Shown here: positions 1 to 10,994 of the stretch, piece by piece
Numbering within the stretch: position 1 is the first letter of the stretch
Layout of the letters: every line of letters begins with the position of its first letter
The notes under the pieces: model-generated
What the model saw: the letters and a program-made list of their open reading frames with translations, nothing else
The model's database searches: none
What the model was told of the DNA's origin: nothing
Translations under genes and position numbers: made by a program
Source: Cyanophora paradoxa
Lineage: Eukaryota; Glaucocystophyceae; Cyanophorales; Cyanophoraceae
Length of the DNA: 64,000 nt
Assembly: GCA_004431415.1 (NCBI GenBank)
Contig: QPMI01000563.1
Coordinates: forward strand, 124,001-188,000
Direction: 5' to 3'

Positions 1-410
1 CGACGCCGCGCCCGTAAACGTTTCCGCTGCCATGCATGCGCATATGCATGCCAGGCTGTACATGTGCCGCATCCACAACTTGCGCATGCGCGTATCCTGC
101 TCAGCGGCTGAGCGGCCGCAGCACAGCGCTTAGCGCTAGCGCTAGCGGCTATGAGCTAGCGCGCGCGCGCGCTAGCTATAGCCATAGCCATCGATCCGAT
201 GATCCGATGATCGATCCCGGCCCCGGCCGCGCGCGCGCGGGCCGGGATTCGGCCCCGTTGCAGTCGGCGTCCCATATATACTTGCGCAGATGTCGATCTA
301 GATCTAGACCTGCGCTCTGGGCATGGCCCCGCACAGGGGCATCGGATTCTCGCGATTCGTTCAAGTTCTGCAACAATATTCAATTGCGAGCTGAATCGAG
401 CATGGGTCGC

Positions 411-2307
411 TACTTCTTGCGGGCGCCGGCCTTGCCCTTGGGCCCCGCTGCGCCGTTGGAGCCGGCCTGGAGCTGGGCCAGCTCCTTTTCCAGGGAGTGG
501 ATGTCCAGGGGAGCTGTCAGACCCTGGGCCCTGGCCTGCAGGAATATTACCCAGGCGGTCCGGTCCCAAGCTCGAGCCGGCCACTGAATGCCAGCGCTGG
601 CGCACCCAGGCAGCGCGGTACTGGAGGTAGGCGGCGCGCGCCCGCGGGTTGAGGGGCCGCTCGGCCCGCAGCGACGGCGGCAGCTGCTGCGGGAGGACCG
701 CGTCCACCGCCCGAAGGAGCCGCGCGCTCCCCACCAACGCCGTCATCGCTGCGGGGCGGGGGATCAAATCTAGTTGGCTTGGAGGCGCAACGCGGCGGAC
801 TCGAACCTGGGACGAAGAGGTCCTTGTCGGCGTTCGGGGAGGGGAGCCAGGCCTCGGGCCACTCGAGGAGGACGCGCACCCCCTCCGGGAGGTACCCCAC
901 GGCGTCGAGGAAGGCGCCTGCGCGGGTCGCCGGGTCGCCGCCGACTCGCCGGGCCTCCGGAGGGAGCAGGGGGGAGCGGGCGCACGGGGGGAGATGGCCC
1001 GGAAGCTGCAGGGGTGCACGACGACGTCGCCGAACTCGGACTCCGTCCGCCCGAAGCAGACCCGCCGCAGCGTGCGCGCGTGCGCGCCCTCTGATGCGCT
1101 TCGGCGAGGGGCAGAAAGGGCCCCCGAGGGGGGGAAGCGCACCGAACAGCCACCGCAGCGCGCCGGGGCCCACCTCGCAGCGCTGCAGCTCGACGCTGCG
1201 AAGGAAGGGGCGCGGTTGGGCGAGGAGGGCGGGGGCGGGGGGCGGCGGGGCGCGCCTCTGGAGGCCGCGGGGGAGGCCCCCGGGCCAGGCCTCCGGGAGG
1301 GTGCAGCAGTAGAGGACGAGGTCCGCGGGGCCGTCGGCCTCGTCGAACTCGGCGGGGCGGAGGACGTCCCCGAGCGCCTCCGCCATGCCGGGCGCCGCCA
1401 GGTCGCAGAATGAGAGCTCGGCGCGGCGGCAGCGGAGCCCCGCCGCCGCGAGCTGCGGGAGGGAGCCGGCCTCGCTCCACAGGGAGAGCCCGTAGAAGCG
1501 CTTCAGCTCCGGCGCCGCCGCGCGCAGCTCCGTCGCGCTCGAGTCCACCAGCTTCGCCCCGAGGTACCGCAGCGACGGCGCGACGAGGCCCTGCGAGGCG
1601 GCGGCGGCGGCGGCGGCGGCCCGGGCACGTTAGGCGCCGCGGAGCCTCGCGAAGAGATTGGACGCGACGGCGCGCGGCGGCGTACCGTGTGGACGTGGTC
1701 GATGTGCATTGTCCAGCCGCGGACGCGCAGCTCGCGGAGCGAGGGAGCGTGCTCGCCGAGTCGGAGGGTCGTCACGGCCTTCTCCAGGGGATCGCTGCAG
1801 AGCTCGAAGCTGTGCGGGACGATCTCCAGCGCTGATAGAGGAGACGGGAGCACCGGGCCCAGCGGACCGAGCTCCCACGACGGCCGTGGGCCGTCGGCGC
1901 GGCTTCTCTTCGGCGCGGCTGAGAGGTTTAGAACCAGCCGCTGGACGGCGGCGAACGCGGGCTTGCGAAGCGCTTCGGCTGCTTCTTCCACAGTGAGAAC
2001 GACGGGCCGAGGCCCGCCGGCCGCTGCGTGCGCGACGGCCTTGCGCTGCTTCGACACATCGAGCTCCTGTTCGGAAGTCGGCAGGACGCTGCGCTAGCGC
2101 GGCCGGTCATTCCGGCTCCCGCAAGCCGGTACAGCACGCGTACGTACTGGAGTCGCTGGTGCTTCGAGGGGGGCAGCTGGCTTGCTGCGTCTCTCCAGCG
2201 CCGGCAAACCCGGCCGACCGCGACGAGCTCGGACACCTGAGGATCGCCGGCCTCGAAGATCACCCTGAGCAGTTCCGTGGGCAGCTCAGCCCAGCCCGAA
2301 GGCTGCA
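411..2307 (-). CDS. F-box / leucine-rich-repeat-like protein (host, spliced), possibly two genes
   Basis: The first readable exon starts at the ATG at 2307 and carries an F-box-like stretch (LPTELLRVIFEAGD followed by VGRVCRRWRDAA), the substrate-receptor motif that binds Skp1 in SCF ubiquitin ligases. Leucine-rich segments follow in shifting frames down to about 780 (for example PLEKAVTTLRLGEHAPSLRELRVRG near 1750 and PELKRFYGLSLWSEAGSLPQL near 1480), as expected of a short-exon gene. At 411-746 a coiled-coil-like end (LDIHSLEKELAQLQAG) finishes in a basic tail and a stop at 411; it may be a separate small gene starting at the ATG at 746. A similar F-box/LRR gene lies at 6400-8666, so a local duplication is likely. 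The F-box call is from motif shape only, and exon borders are not resolved. Confidence 0.5.
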
Positions 2308-3007
2308 TGAAGCCGCTTCGGCGATGACAATACGTACCCCTCTCCAAGCTGACTGACGCCGCCTGACGGCGCATCACGCAGCCTCACCACGCTGCGAATA
2401 CGTTCCATACCGCGCTGCGAATACATTCGACGCCAGCCCTCGCCCAGGCAGGCGACCCGCCAGCCGCTGAGCCGTCATCTGGCGGCGCGGCGGTTAGCTA
2501 TAGCGTTAAACGAGTGCTGGTGTGCTTCTAGTAACTTCAGATACCAACGGTGGAGCAGGCTGTCCCGACGTACGCGTTCGGTCTGGAGTCACCCGAGCAA
2601 TCAGCTTCCAGTCAACGCGGCGAGCCGAAGGCGGCCATAGGCGGTTGCTGGTATCCAGCTTACTTCGATCCTCGATGTCTTCGACGGGCGAGCACGACCA
2701 GTCGACGTCTGGATACATCGCAGCTGCGCATGCAGCGGCAGCGGCAGCTGGCGCTGGCCTTCCACCGCGGCCGGCGCCGCGGCAGAACCCCTCGAAGCGC
2801 GTTGTAGAAAGAGATCCGGATGTCCACGGAGTACCATCCCCAGCACTGGCTAAATGTCAGTACGCACCACAAGCGCGGCCGGACGGGACAGGCGAGGTTG
2901 AGAAGCAACGGGAGGCGTTCCGGGCGGGCATCGGCGCCGGCAGGTATGCGCGCGGCTGCCCTCATCGATCGGGGTGCGCATGCGCGCCTTGACGGAGGAG
3001 CGGCAGC

Positions 3008-5014
3008 TTCGGGCAGCACGTCTTCGTCTCGTACCGCCGGAACGGAGGGGACGACCTCGCGCATCTTATCTACCGCGAGCTCCGCCGCCGCTGGTGCGCG
3101 GCGCCGGCCCTGTGCGCGTGGCCCGGCGGCCTAGATCTAGCTCGTCGACCGTGAAAGCAGCCCGCGGCCCGGCCCGGCCCGGAGGCCTAGGCCCTAAGCT
3201 TAGGCCTGCGCATGCTGGAGCTGGAGCTCCGCCATCGCTCCAATAGACTGACGCGGCCGCGCGGCCGCCGGGCGCAGCTACTCGGTCTTCCTCGACGTCA
3301 AACAGCTCGCCGCGGGCCACTTCGGCGAGGACCTGAAGAAGGCGCGCCTCGCCGGGCCCCCGCTTGCTCGAGCGCGTACGCGTGGTGCGACGACGCGCCG
3401 CGCAGGAGCTCGCCGCCTCGTGCTGCGTCGTCCTCGTCCTCACGCAGTCCGAGACCCGCGACCCCGAGGTCCGCGCCGTCCGCCGCCTGTCCCCGTCCCT
3501 GCACCGCCCCCGCCGGCTCGCTCGCGCTCACGGGCGCCTGCGAGCAGAACCCGGCGCGGGTGATACGCACGACGACGCTGGACCGGTGCAGGGACCCGAG
3601 GATGCGGGACAACGACTGGGTCCGCAAGGAGATCGTCTTCGCCCTCCAGAACGACACGGTGAGGCGCCGAGCGCGCCCCGCCGCTGCCGGAGGCCTCGGC
3701 TCGATTCTGACGGCGGGGCTGGGCGGCGCAGCCGATCATCCCCGTGCTGAAGGATTTCCGGATGCCGGACGAGTGGGGCGTGGCCGAGTACCCCGAGGAC
3801 ATGCAGGGCCTCTTCGCCTTCAACGGCGTCAAGTGGGACCACGAGGCGCGCGTCGGCGCGGCCCCGCGACCGTTCCTGCGACTGAGCGCCGGCGCAGCTG
3901 AGCAACGGGACGATGGAGCGGCTGTGCCAGTTCGTCAAGGCCGCCGTGCAGCGCAAGTGCGCGCAGTGGAAGGTGCCGCCGGAGATCTTCTACCGCCCCG
4001 ACGCCGTGCGCCCCCTCGTCTCCGGCTCGAGGCGCGGCGCTCGAGGTCGCTGATGCGGCGCGCGCGCAGACGGCGGAGGTGCTGGCGGAGGGCGCCTCGA
4101 GGGAGCTGCAGCGGGACATCGGCGAGCTCGAGGCCAGGCTCCGGGACGCGCAGAACCAGCTGCGCGACGCGCAGCGGCAGATCGCTCGGCTGCAGATGGA
4201 GCGCGACGAGGTCTGGGCCCTCTACAAGGGCGACCGCCAGCAGCGCGAGCGCGAGCTGGTGGGGCTCCGCGCCGCTCTCGGCCGGCTCACGGTTGTGCGT
4301 CTCGCTGACGCCGGCCGTCACGGGCCACGCCGCAGGCGCCACGGGGCCCGCCGGCGAGGGCAGCGACGGAGACTCCGCGCCCCTCGGAGCGCGAAGGCGA
4401 CGAGGCACCTCCTGCGGCGCCGGTGCGCTCCGCCCCCGCCCCCCCCCCCCCCGCCCTCCCCCCCCCCCCCCCCCCCTTCCAACCCCTTCCCTCCGCCCCC
4501 TCACCCCTTTCCCCCTCCCCACTGCCCAACTCCACTCCTTCCGGGCCAAGTTCTGGCCCGGCCTCCTCTCTCGTGGCCAACTCTCGTGGCCTCCCCCCCC
4601 CCCCCCCCCCCCCCTCCGCCCCCCCTTCCTTTGCGGAGGTGACGCGGAGGCAGGGTTATGTTCCCAGCTTCGCTGAGATGGACGTTGCCGAGAAGCGAGC
4701 GCTCTCGACCTCGCGATCGGGGCCGGATGCAGCCGCTACGTCGGGTTCGATCGCGAGCTCTGCAGTGAGTGGCTTTTTCGGCTTCGGAGCGGTGCGCCCC
4801 GGCCCCTCATGATCATGATCAGGGCCTGAGCGGCCCCTCGGCTTCTAGATCTGCTTTCGTTCGCTCGACTGATCATGATTGGGGAGCAGGCGACCAGCAC
4901 CCCTCAGCTCGCGAGCTCCCCGGGCTTCTCCCTCTTCGGGCCGCCCGCTCCCTTTTCGGAAGAGCTCAGCAAGGGAGCGGTGCGGCCCGTGGAGTGCCGT
5001 GCTCTGCGTTAACG
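3008..5014 (+). CDS. TIR-domain protein with coiled coil (host, spliced)
   Basis: A TIR domain can be read across at least five short exons. Exon 1 (from about 3008) has HVFVSYRRNGGDDLAHLIY, the beta-A strand and first loop. After an intron ending in CAG at 3277, exon 2 reads YSVFLDVKQLAAGHFGEDL. A hydrophobic strand CCVVLVLT follows near 3420, then TTLDRC and DWVRKEIVFALQNDT (3570-3660), IIPVLKDFRMPDEW (3740-3780) and a closing helix MERLCQFVKAAV (3913-3950). TIR domains of this bacterial-like class act in immune signalling, often as NAD+ hydrolases; that is family knowledge and activity is not shown here. Downstream, 4080-4290 encodes a strong coiled coil (ELEARLRDAQNQLRDAQRQI), then Pro-rich low complexity with long C runs. 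The C-terminus is uncertain; a stop is reachable at about 5014, and 5280-5420 holds another helical stretch that could belong to it. Confidence 0.72.
4430..4620 (+). repeat. Poly-C / C-rich simple-sequence tracts
   Basis: Several long uninterrupted C runs and CCT-rich stretches lie in the proline-rich part of the TIR gene. They may be coding (polyproline) or intronic. Run lengths in such tracts are often wrong in assemblies, so the frame through here should not be trusted. Confidence 0.7.
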
Positions 5015-5419
5015 TTCGGCCTCTCGAATGACGCGGGAGCAGGCCGTCAGGGGCTTCTCCGAACTCCTGACGAGCACTCACGGATTCGGAGTGCGCGGGG
5101 AGGATGAACCGCGGCCGGCCGCGAAAGACCTCACCCCGGAGCTCGAGGGCCCGATCGTGAGCGGAGCGAGCGGAGCATCGGGGTCGGCAGCGGCAGCGGC
5201 AACGCACGCGCACGCTCAGGCGGTGCGGCAACTGTCGCTTGCCTTCCACCGCCCCCGGCCCGCCCGGCCCTCGCGATCGCGATCTCGAGGGACGCCGGCG
5301 CAGGTCGACGCCGCCAGCGGGCGCGTCTTCATGGAGGGCGTCCTGGAGGAGCTGCAGGAGGAGATCAAGCGCGCGGAGATCATCTCGAGGTTCAGGCGCA
5401 AGAGCGCGCCCAGCGTCTG

Positions 5420-6400
5420 CGCAGCGGCCGCCGCGCCCCCGGGCGTCCGAGCAGCGCCGGTGCGCGACCCGCATGCATATGCGTAGTCCGACGCTGAAAC
5501 GAAACGGCGCGGGCGTGCGACCCTTGACTCTTCTGCAGGGCGTCAAGTGTGCAGGTATGCGGGCCGAGCTCGAGAGGGCTCTCGAGCGAGCGGATCGGCG
5601 CCGGCGCGAGGCGCGTTGCGGGCAAGGAAGAGTTGCGAAGGGCGGTCCTGCTGCCTTCGAATTCAACGCTCTCGCCCAGCCCAACGCTCTCTGGTGCGCC
5701 CCCGCGCCGCTGCCCGGGCCCCCCCTCCATTGCGAGCGCGCTCGCGATCGGTCGTTCTCCGCATGCGCATGCGCTTCGAATTCTCACTGACCCTCTTCGC
5801 CCGCGGTGGCAGGAGCCAGGAAAGTCTGATCTGCTGCCATGACCTTCAAAATTCGGCCCTTTAAATAGCTATCATAGAGTAGCTAAATTGTTGAAGTATG
5901 TGTCTCAAAAGTATACGCGGGGTGCGATCGCCACTTCTGATCATTTGGGGCCACGGGGGGAGGGGGGGGGGAGGGGGGGAGGAGCGATGCGGGCGGACGC
6001 GTACGCATGCTGCGTAGTATGCAGCTTGGCAGCGCTGCGCCATCTCGTGCGCATGCGACGCTGCAGGGCGCGTCAGTGGGGACCCAGCAACTTGAGCTGA
6101 GCTCGAGGGCGAGGGCGGGCGCACGCCTGGCGCGGCGGCTGTCGGGGCAGAGGGTAAGGTGCGCCTGCGGGCGCCCGAGGCCATCTCGAGGGGTACTGGG
6201 CGGCTGCGGGGAGGGGACACGGGCACGGGCCTCGCCGGCGCGGCGCGCGGGTCCGGCGCCGTCGCCGCGACTAAGGGTCCGAATGGAGTGCCGGCGACTC
6301 GGAGCGTCCCTGTGGAACCCCTGCCGCTGGGCACCTCGTCGCGGTCACGGCCTCGGCATCGGAGCCGAGGGGGCCAGGAGGGGGCCCGGAGGGGGCGCGT
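5420..6400. other. Intergenic host DNA
   Basis: No convincing exon is seen. The stretch holds a G-rich run near 5945-5985 and palindromic words (GCATGC, TCGCGA). Long open frames on both strands here reflect the GC bias, which makes stop codons rare. Confidence 0.4.
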
Positions 6401-8666
6401 CACGTCGCGCGGGGGGCCTCGGGGCGCGCGCGGCCGGCGAGCATGCGGCGGACGCTCGCCTCGGCCTCCTCCAGCTGCTCCGCGCCCATCCCGCCCCCGC
6501 CCCCGAGGTCGACGCGCACGTTCACCTCCGGGCGGAGCCCCCGCAGGACCTGCGCCCCCGGCCGTCACACCTCGTCCGCGGCGCAGCTCTCTGAGGCGTT
6601 GATAAAGAAAGCTTAAGGTTGCTGGGTCTGAGGGTTCGAAAGGCCCGAGGGGTTGCGGGGGGGCACCTGGAAGGGGCGGAGGGGGTCGGGGGCGGGGCCG
6701 TCGAGGGAGCAGGCGAGGGCGAGGCGGCGGAGGGCGGGGAGGGCGACGAGGGCGGCCGCCTCGGCCTCCTCCAGCGGCCGGTCGAGGCTCAGCTCGAGGC
6801 GCGCGAGGGCCCGCCGCGCCGCCTCGCACTCGAGGAGCGCCAGCACGTCCGCAGCGCCCGCGCAGAAGCCTGCACACGCGGGGCGGGTCAGCGGCGTCCC
6901 CGCGGGGCCCGGCCCGGCCCGGACGAGCGGGTCGGCGGGGGCACAGTTGATGTCGAGGGCGAGGCGGTGGAGGCGGGGCAGGGCGGAGAGGGCGGCGGCG
7001 AGGGCGCGGGGCACGGCGGCCTCGCGGTCGGGGTCGGCGCTGCCGGTGAACACGAGCGAGGCCTCCCGCAGGCCCCGCGCGCCCCCGAGGGCCACCACCG
7101 CCTCCGGCTCCAGCTGGTCCGGGTCCACCTGCGCGGACGTCGGCGCACCGTCCCACCCGCTCCGCGCTGGCGGGGCCGCACGCAGAGGGGCCCGAGGGAC
7201 TCGAGGCGGGGCATGCGGCCGAGCGCCGCGAAGGCCGCGTCCCCCACGATCGCCAGAGGTTGCGAGCCCGGCCCCTCCGCCTCCTCGTCCGCCGCCTGCC
7301 TCGCCGGGAACTCCCCTTCCCTGCGGGGGGCGGGGAGATCAGAGCGAGGCCGAGACGAGACGGGTTAAGAGAGTTCAAGGACGAGAGGGAGCTGAGGAGG
7401 AGGGCGGCGGGGGCGGCGCGCCTGTGGAGCCCCGCCTGGGGGAGGAACTCGAGGCTGCGGAGGGCGGGGCCGGCGGGGCCGTCGGCGAGGGCGGCGAGGG
7501 CGCCGGTGACGTCGAAGAGGCCGTTGGAGCCCGGCCAGGCGAGGCAGAGGCGCTCGAGCCCCGCCAGCGCCGCCAGCGCCGCCGCCACCTCCGCGATCTC
7601 GTCGAAGTCGGCGCTGAGGCAGAGGTCGCGCAGCAGGGGGCAGGCCCCGGCGATCGCCGCCGCGGCCCCGGGGCCGGCGCCGGGGTCGTCCGGGGGGAAG
7701 CAGAGGCAGAGGGAGCGCAGGCCGGCGAAGGGGGCGAGGGCGGCCCGCAGCTCGTCCGGCGCCGGCCAGCTGCAGGGCGACCCGCCCTCGGGCTCCGCGC
7801 ACGAGGGGCGCCGCCCGTGCCGCAGCCGCCCGCGGGTGAGGCCGACGCTGAGGCCCTCCAGGCCGCTGCGCAAGGGCGCCCGCCCGGCGGCCGCAGCGCC
7901 CGCAGCGCCCCGAGCAGGGAGGCGCGCAGGAAGCCCTCGCCGCCCTCGCCGCCGCCGCCCTCGCCGGCGAGCAGCAGCTCGACGGTGACCTCCCGAGGGC
8001 CGCCGGCGCCGCCGCTGCAGCCGCGCGCGACGGCCGCGAGGAGCCCGTGCGCCTCCTCCAGCAGCTGCTGGGCGCCATCCTTCGAATCCGGCTCCAGCTC
8101 CAGCCGAACCGCGACGCTCGCCCCGCCGCCGAGCCGCAACTTGCGCTGCTCGAAGAGGGCCGATGCTGCAGCGGCGCTCGCACCGCACACGCGATCGCTG
8201 CTCTGCTCGGGCGCCTCGCTTGCGGACGCGGCCAGCTGCCGTTGCGGCGCGCCAGGGCAGGCTTCTCGTGCAGCTCTGAGAACATCCGCTATCCCGCGCC
8301 TGGGCCTGATCCGCAGCTCGAAGGCCGCCCACTGTATCTCCTCGATCACCCGCCGCCACCGCCTGCGATACGCTACGTTCTCAGAGTGATGAAGGAGCGG
8401 CCGACGCGCTCGGCCGCACGGGGCCGGCGGATCGCGGAGCGGATATGTAGCGATGCGGACCTGCAGACGCGGCGCAGGGGCCAGCTGGCTGGCAGCCCGA
8501 GGGAATCAAACACGTTGCCCAGGAGCGCGTCTGGCAGCGCGCCGAGCGCCCCCGATGATGTCTGTGGCTCTGGATCATCGTCTTGATCGGGGCCCAGTAC
8601 AAGTGCCGCGGCGCGCTTCTCCGCATGCCCACGATTCCTCGACGACGAGCCTGCGACCTCCGGCAT
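6400..8666 (-). CDS. F-box / leucine-rich-repeat protein (host, spliced)
   Basis: The N-terminal exon has an F-box-like segment (LPDALLGNVFDSLGLPASW then LRRVCRSAS) near 8480-8545. After a frame change near 8370 come IEEIQWAAFELRIRPR and a long leucine-rich region. LRR units are clear at about 7370-7760 (LRSLCLCFPPDD, CPLLRDLCLSADFDEI, LAGLERLCLAWPG) and 6620-7120 (ALPRLHRLALDINCA, ALARLELSLDRPLEEAE, ALPALRRLALACSLDG). A further segment, LRPEVNVRVDLGGGG, lies near 6500. The likely start is the ATG at 8666, though one at 8741 is also in frame. The architecture fits a substrate receptor of an SCF ubiquitin ligase. Exon borders are approximate and the protein could be split differently. Confidence 0.55.
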
Positions 8667-9142
8667 CCCGATCCCTCCAGCTCGACACGTTCGCCTGCCC
8701 GGCGCAGGCTCAGGACGAAGCCTGTGCACCCCGGCGGCCACGTACGTCGCCGATTCGGTACGGTGACTGCCGCAATTTTGAGTAACTGCTTCGAATAGTA
8801 ACCGCTCGAGTAACCGCGCGCGTTGCGTAACCGGTATACGTACCCCAATCGAGCGCAGAGGCTGCTCGAGCCTGCAGCTGAGGATAGACGATTCGCACAG
8901 CGCTAGCTGCGTGGTATATATGTGCCCGCGGCGCTCGCAAAGCCTCCCGTCATCCCTTGCGTGCGCGCGCGCTGGTGCCGGCGCGCGCCCAAGTCAAGGT
9001 ACCGCTAGCGCTGTGCACAGACGCGTGCAGGCTCCGGAACATGGACATGTGCGTGGCGTGTTTACACTCGTGCCACGCGCACTGGCGCATGCGCATGCTA
9101 ACCATGGCGCTGCACGCGCGCGCGCGGCCCCGCGTGCGCCGC
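8667..9142. other. Intergenic host DNA, palindrome-rich
   Basis: I see no gene in this stretch. It contains many self-complementary words (CTCGAG, GCGCGC, GCATGCGCATGC near 9085). Confidence 0.4.
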
Positions 9143-10411
9143 TCACGGCTGCAGGCGCTCCGTCCGCCACGAGCCGTCCGCCTGCTTCGTGAACTTGATC
9201 CTGCGCGCACCGAGCCCCGTCGGCGGCCGCGGGTCAGCGAGGGGGATCTCGGAGGCCGCGAGGCGGGGCCCCCGCGCGCACCGGTCGTGGAGGCGGCTGG
9301 GCCGCCCCTGCCAGAACTCGATCGCGTCCGGCACCACGCGGTAGCCGCCCCAGTGCTCCGGCCTCCTCTGCACGGGCGAAGCAGGCGCGCGCGGCTCGAG
9401 CCCCGACTCGGCGCGGGGCGGGGGGGGCGGGCGGGGCGCACGGGGCCGGTCTCCCTGTACTCCTCCTCCAGCTGCTTCAGGCGCGCCTCCAGCGCCTCCC
9501 GCGCCGCGATCGGGCGGCTCTGCTCCGACACGATCGCCCCCAGCTCTGCGGGGGGGGGGTACGCTGAGCCTGGGGTCGTGGAGGGGGGACGGGGACGGCG
9601 CACGGGAGCTGACGGGGCGACTGTAGAAGTACTCGTCGCTCTCGGCCGGCGACACGCGCTCCACGCGCCCCTCGATCCGAACCTGCGCGCCGGGTACGAG
9701 GTTTGCGAAAGGGAGGAGGAAGAGGCGGGGGGGGGGGGGGGGGGCCTCGGCACTGGGGTACCTGGCGCTCGAGCTCAGCCCACCTGCGGCGTCCCAAGAG
9801 AGCGTAAGCCCCCGCGGAATTCGAAGCCCGGAGGCTTCAAAGAGAGCAGATCAAATCGAATTCGACGCACCAGAAGACGAGGGATGCGAACGGGTTCGAA
9901 TCGAGCTCGCCGCCCTTCCGGCTGCCGTAGTTCGTGAACAGGATGAAGCCGCGCTCGTCGAACCCTGCGGCGTCGGATCGCATCCGAAACGAGCCGTTCG
10001 GAGGCGGGGCGCGGGGCGCGGGGCGGGGGGCGGGGCGGGGCGCGGGGCGGGGCGCGCCCTTCAGGAGGACCATGCGGGCGGAGGGGCGGCCCTCCGGCGT
10101 GCACGTGGCGATGGTCATCGCGTTGGGCTCCGGGCACTGAGCCTCCACCGCCATCTTGAGCCACAGCTGCCGCACGCGCCTGCACGTGAGCGGTAGCGGC
10201 GGCGCGGCGGCTGCGGCCGGCGGTCGCGCTGCCTCGCGTACGCGTGCTGCAAGTGCACCTCGAACTGCTTGAAAGGGTTCGGGTCAACTTCCGTGAGGCC
10301 ACCGAACCGGTAGTCCTTGCGGAGCGCCGCCACGTCCACTGCGCGGCGCGGGATATCGACAGCCTGCTGAACCGCTTCAGCGCTCGATTCCGCTCTTGTC
10401 CCTCCGTTCAT
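9143..10411 (-). CDS. Pyridoxamine 5'-phosphate oxidase (PNPO/PdxH), spliced
   Basis: This is the FMN-dependent last step of vitamin B6 salvage, oxidising pyridoxine/pyridoxamine phosphate to pyridoxal phosphate. The ATG at 10411 begins exon 1, which contains the hallmark [18 protein letters not shown]. Later exons read [23 protein letters not shown] (FMN-binding region, about 10060-10150), [20 protein letters not shown] (9870-9960), [20 protein letters not shown] (9620-9690), EEEYRETG (about 9450) and the C-terminal signature [20 protein letters not shown] (9300-9365). The last exon ends at a stop at 9143 after [19 protein letters not shown]. All segments are collinear with the family and separated by short GC-rich introns. 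No frame break within exons was noticed, so it is probably functional. Confidence 0.9.
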
Positions 10412-10994
10412 CGCGCGACCGATCTGCAGAACCAGCGATCGCCGTCAGCGTTCGGCGTGTGGATCGGCGAACTAGGGCAGCGAAGCGAGCGGCCGCCCAG
10501 GAGCGCCTGAGTGCAACAGTCTGTGCTCGCGGTGTGATGTTTGCACCTGGAAACAGCGCTTTCCACGAGTCGCGGGGGTCGCAGCGAGCGGGACAGCCTT
10601 CGTTGGCGCGAGGGATCGTCGGAGGGGCTCGGGACGATTAATCAGCACTTCAACCGCCCTAGGGAGCACTCTCGTGGCCGGCGGAAGTGCCGTAAGCGAG
10701 AAGCACTCCATCCAGATGGGTACACTGCTTAGCAAAAAAGTGTCGCAACCTCCAGCATCGAGCTCAATAACGGCCGACGGGTCGGGTCGCGCTGAGTTGG
10801 AGATCGCCAGAAGAGCACAGAGGAGTAGAGCTACGCCCCCCAGAGACTCAGCTCGCTCTGGCTGGCTCCCCAGCTCGCCCGAGGCGGCGCGCGTTGTGCA
10901 GGACTGCCTCGGCGCGAGCTAAGCGCGAGGCACCCTTAGCTAGCGAGCCACCCCGCCGACGAGCTCCCCAGGCGACAAAGCTAAGTTGGGCGCG
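10412..10994. other. Intergenic host DNA between divergent genes
   Basis: This is the shared upstream region of the PNPO gene (minus) and the large plus-strand gene starting at 10995. Promoters for both presumably lie here. I see no recognisable core motif. Confidence 0.4.

Noticed and set aside
5861-8359. 832-residue minus-strand open frame
   Set aside because: Most of it is Arg/Pro-rich shadow sequence. Only the leucine-rich part (about 7370-7800) is protein-like, and it belongs to the spliced F-box/LRR gene.
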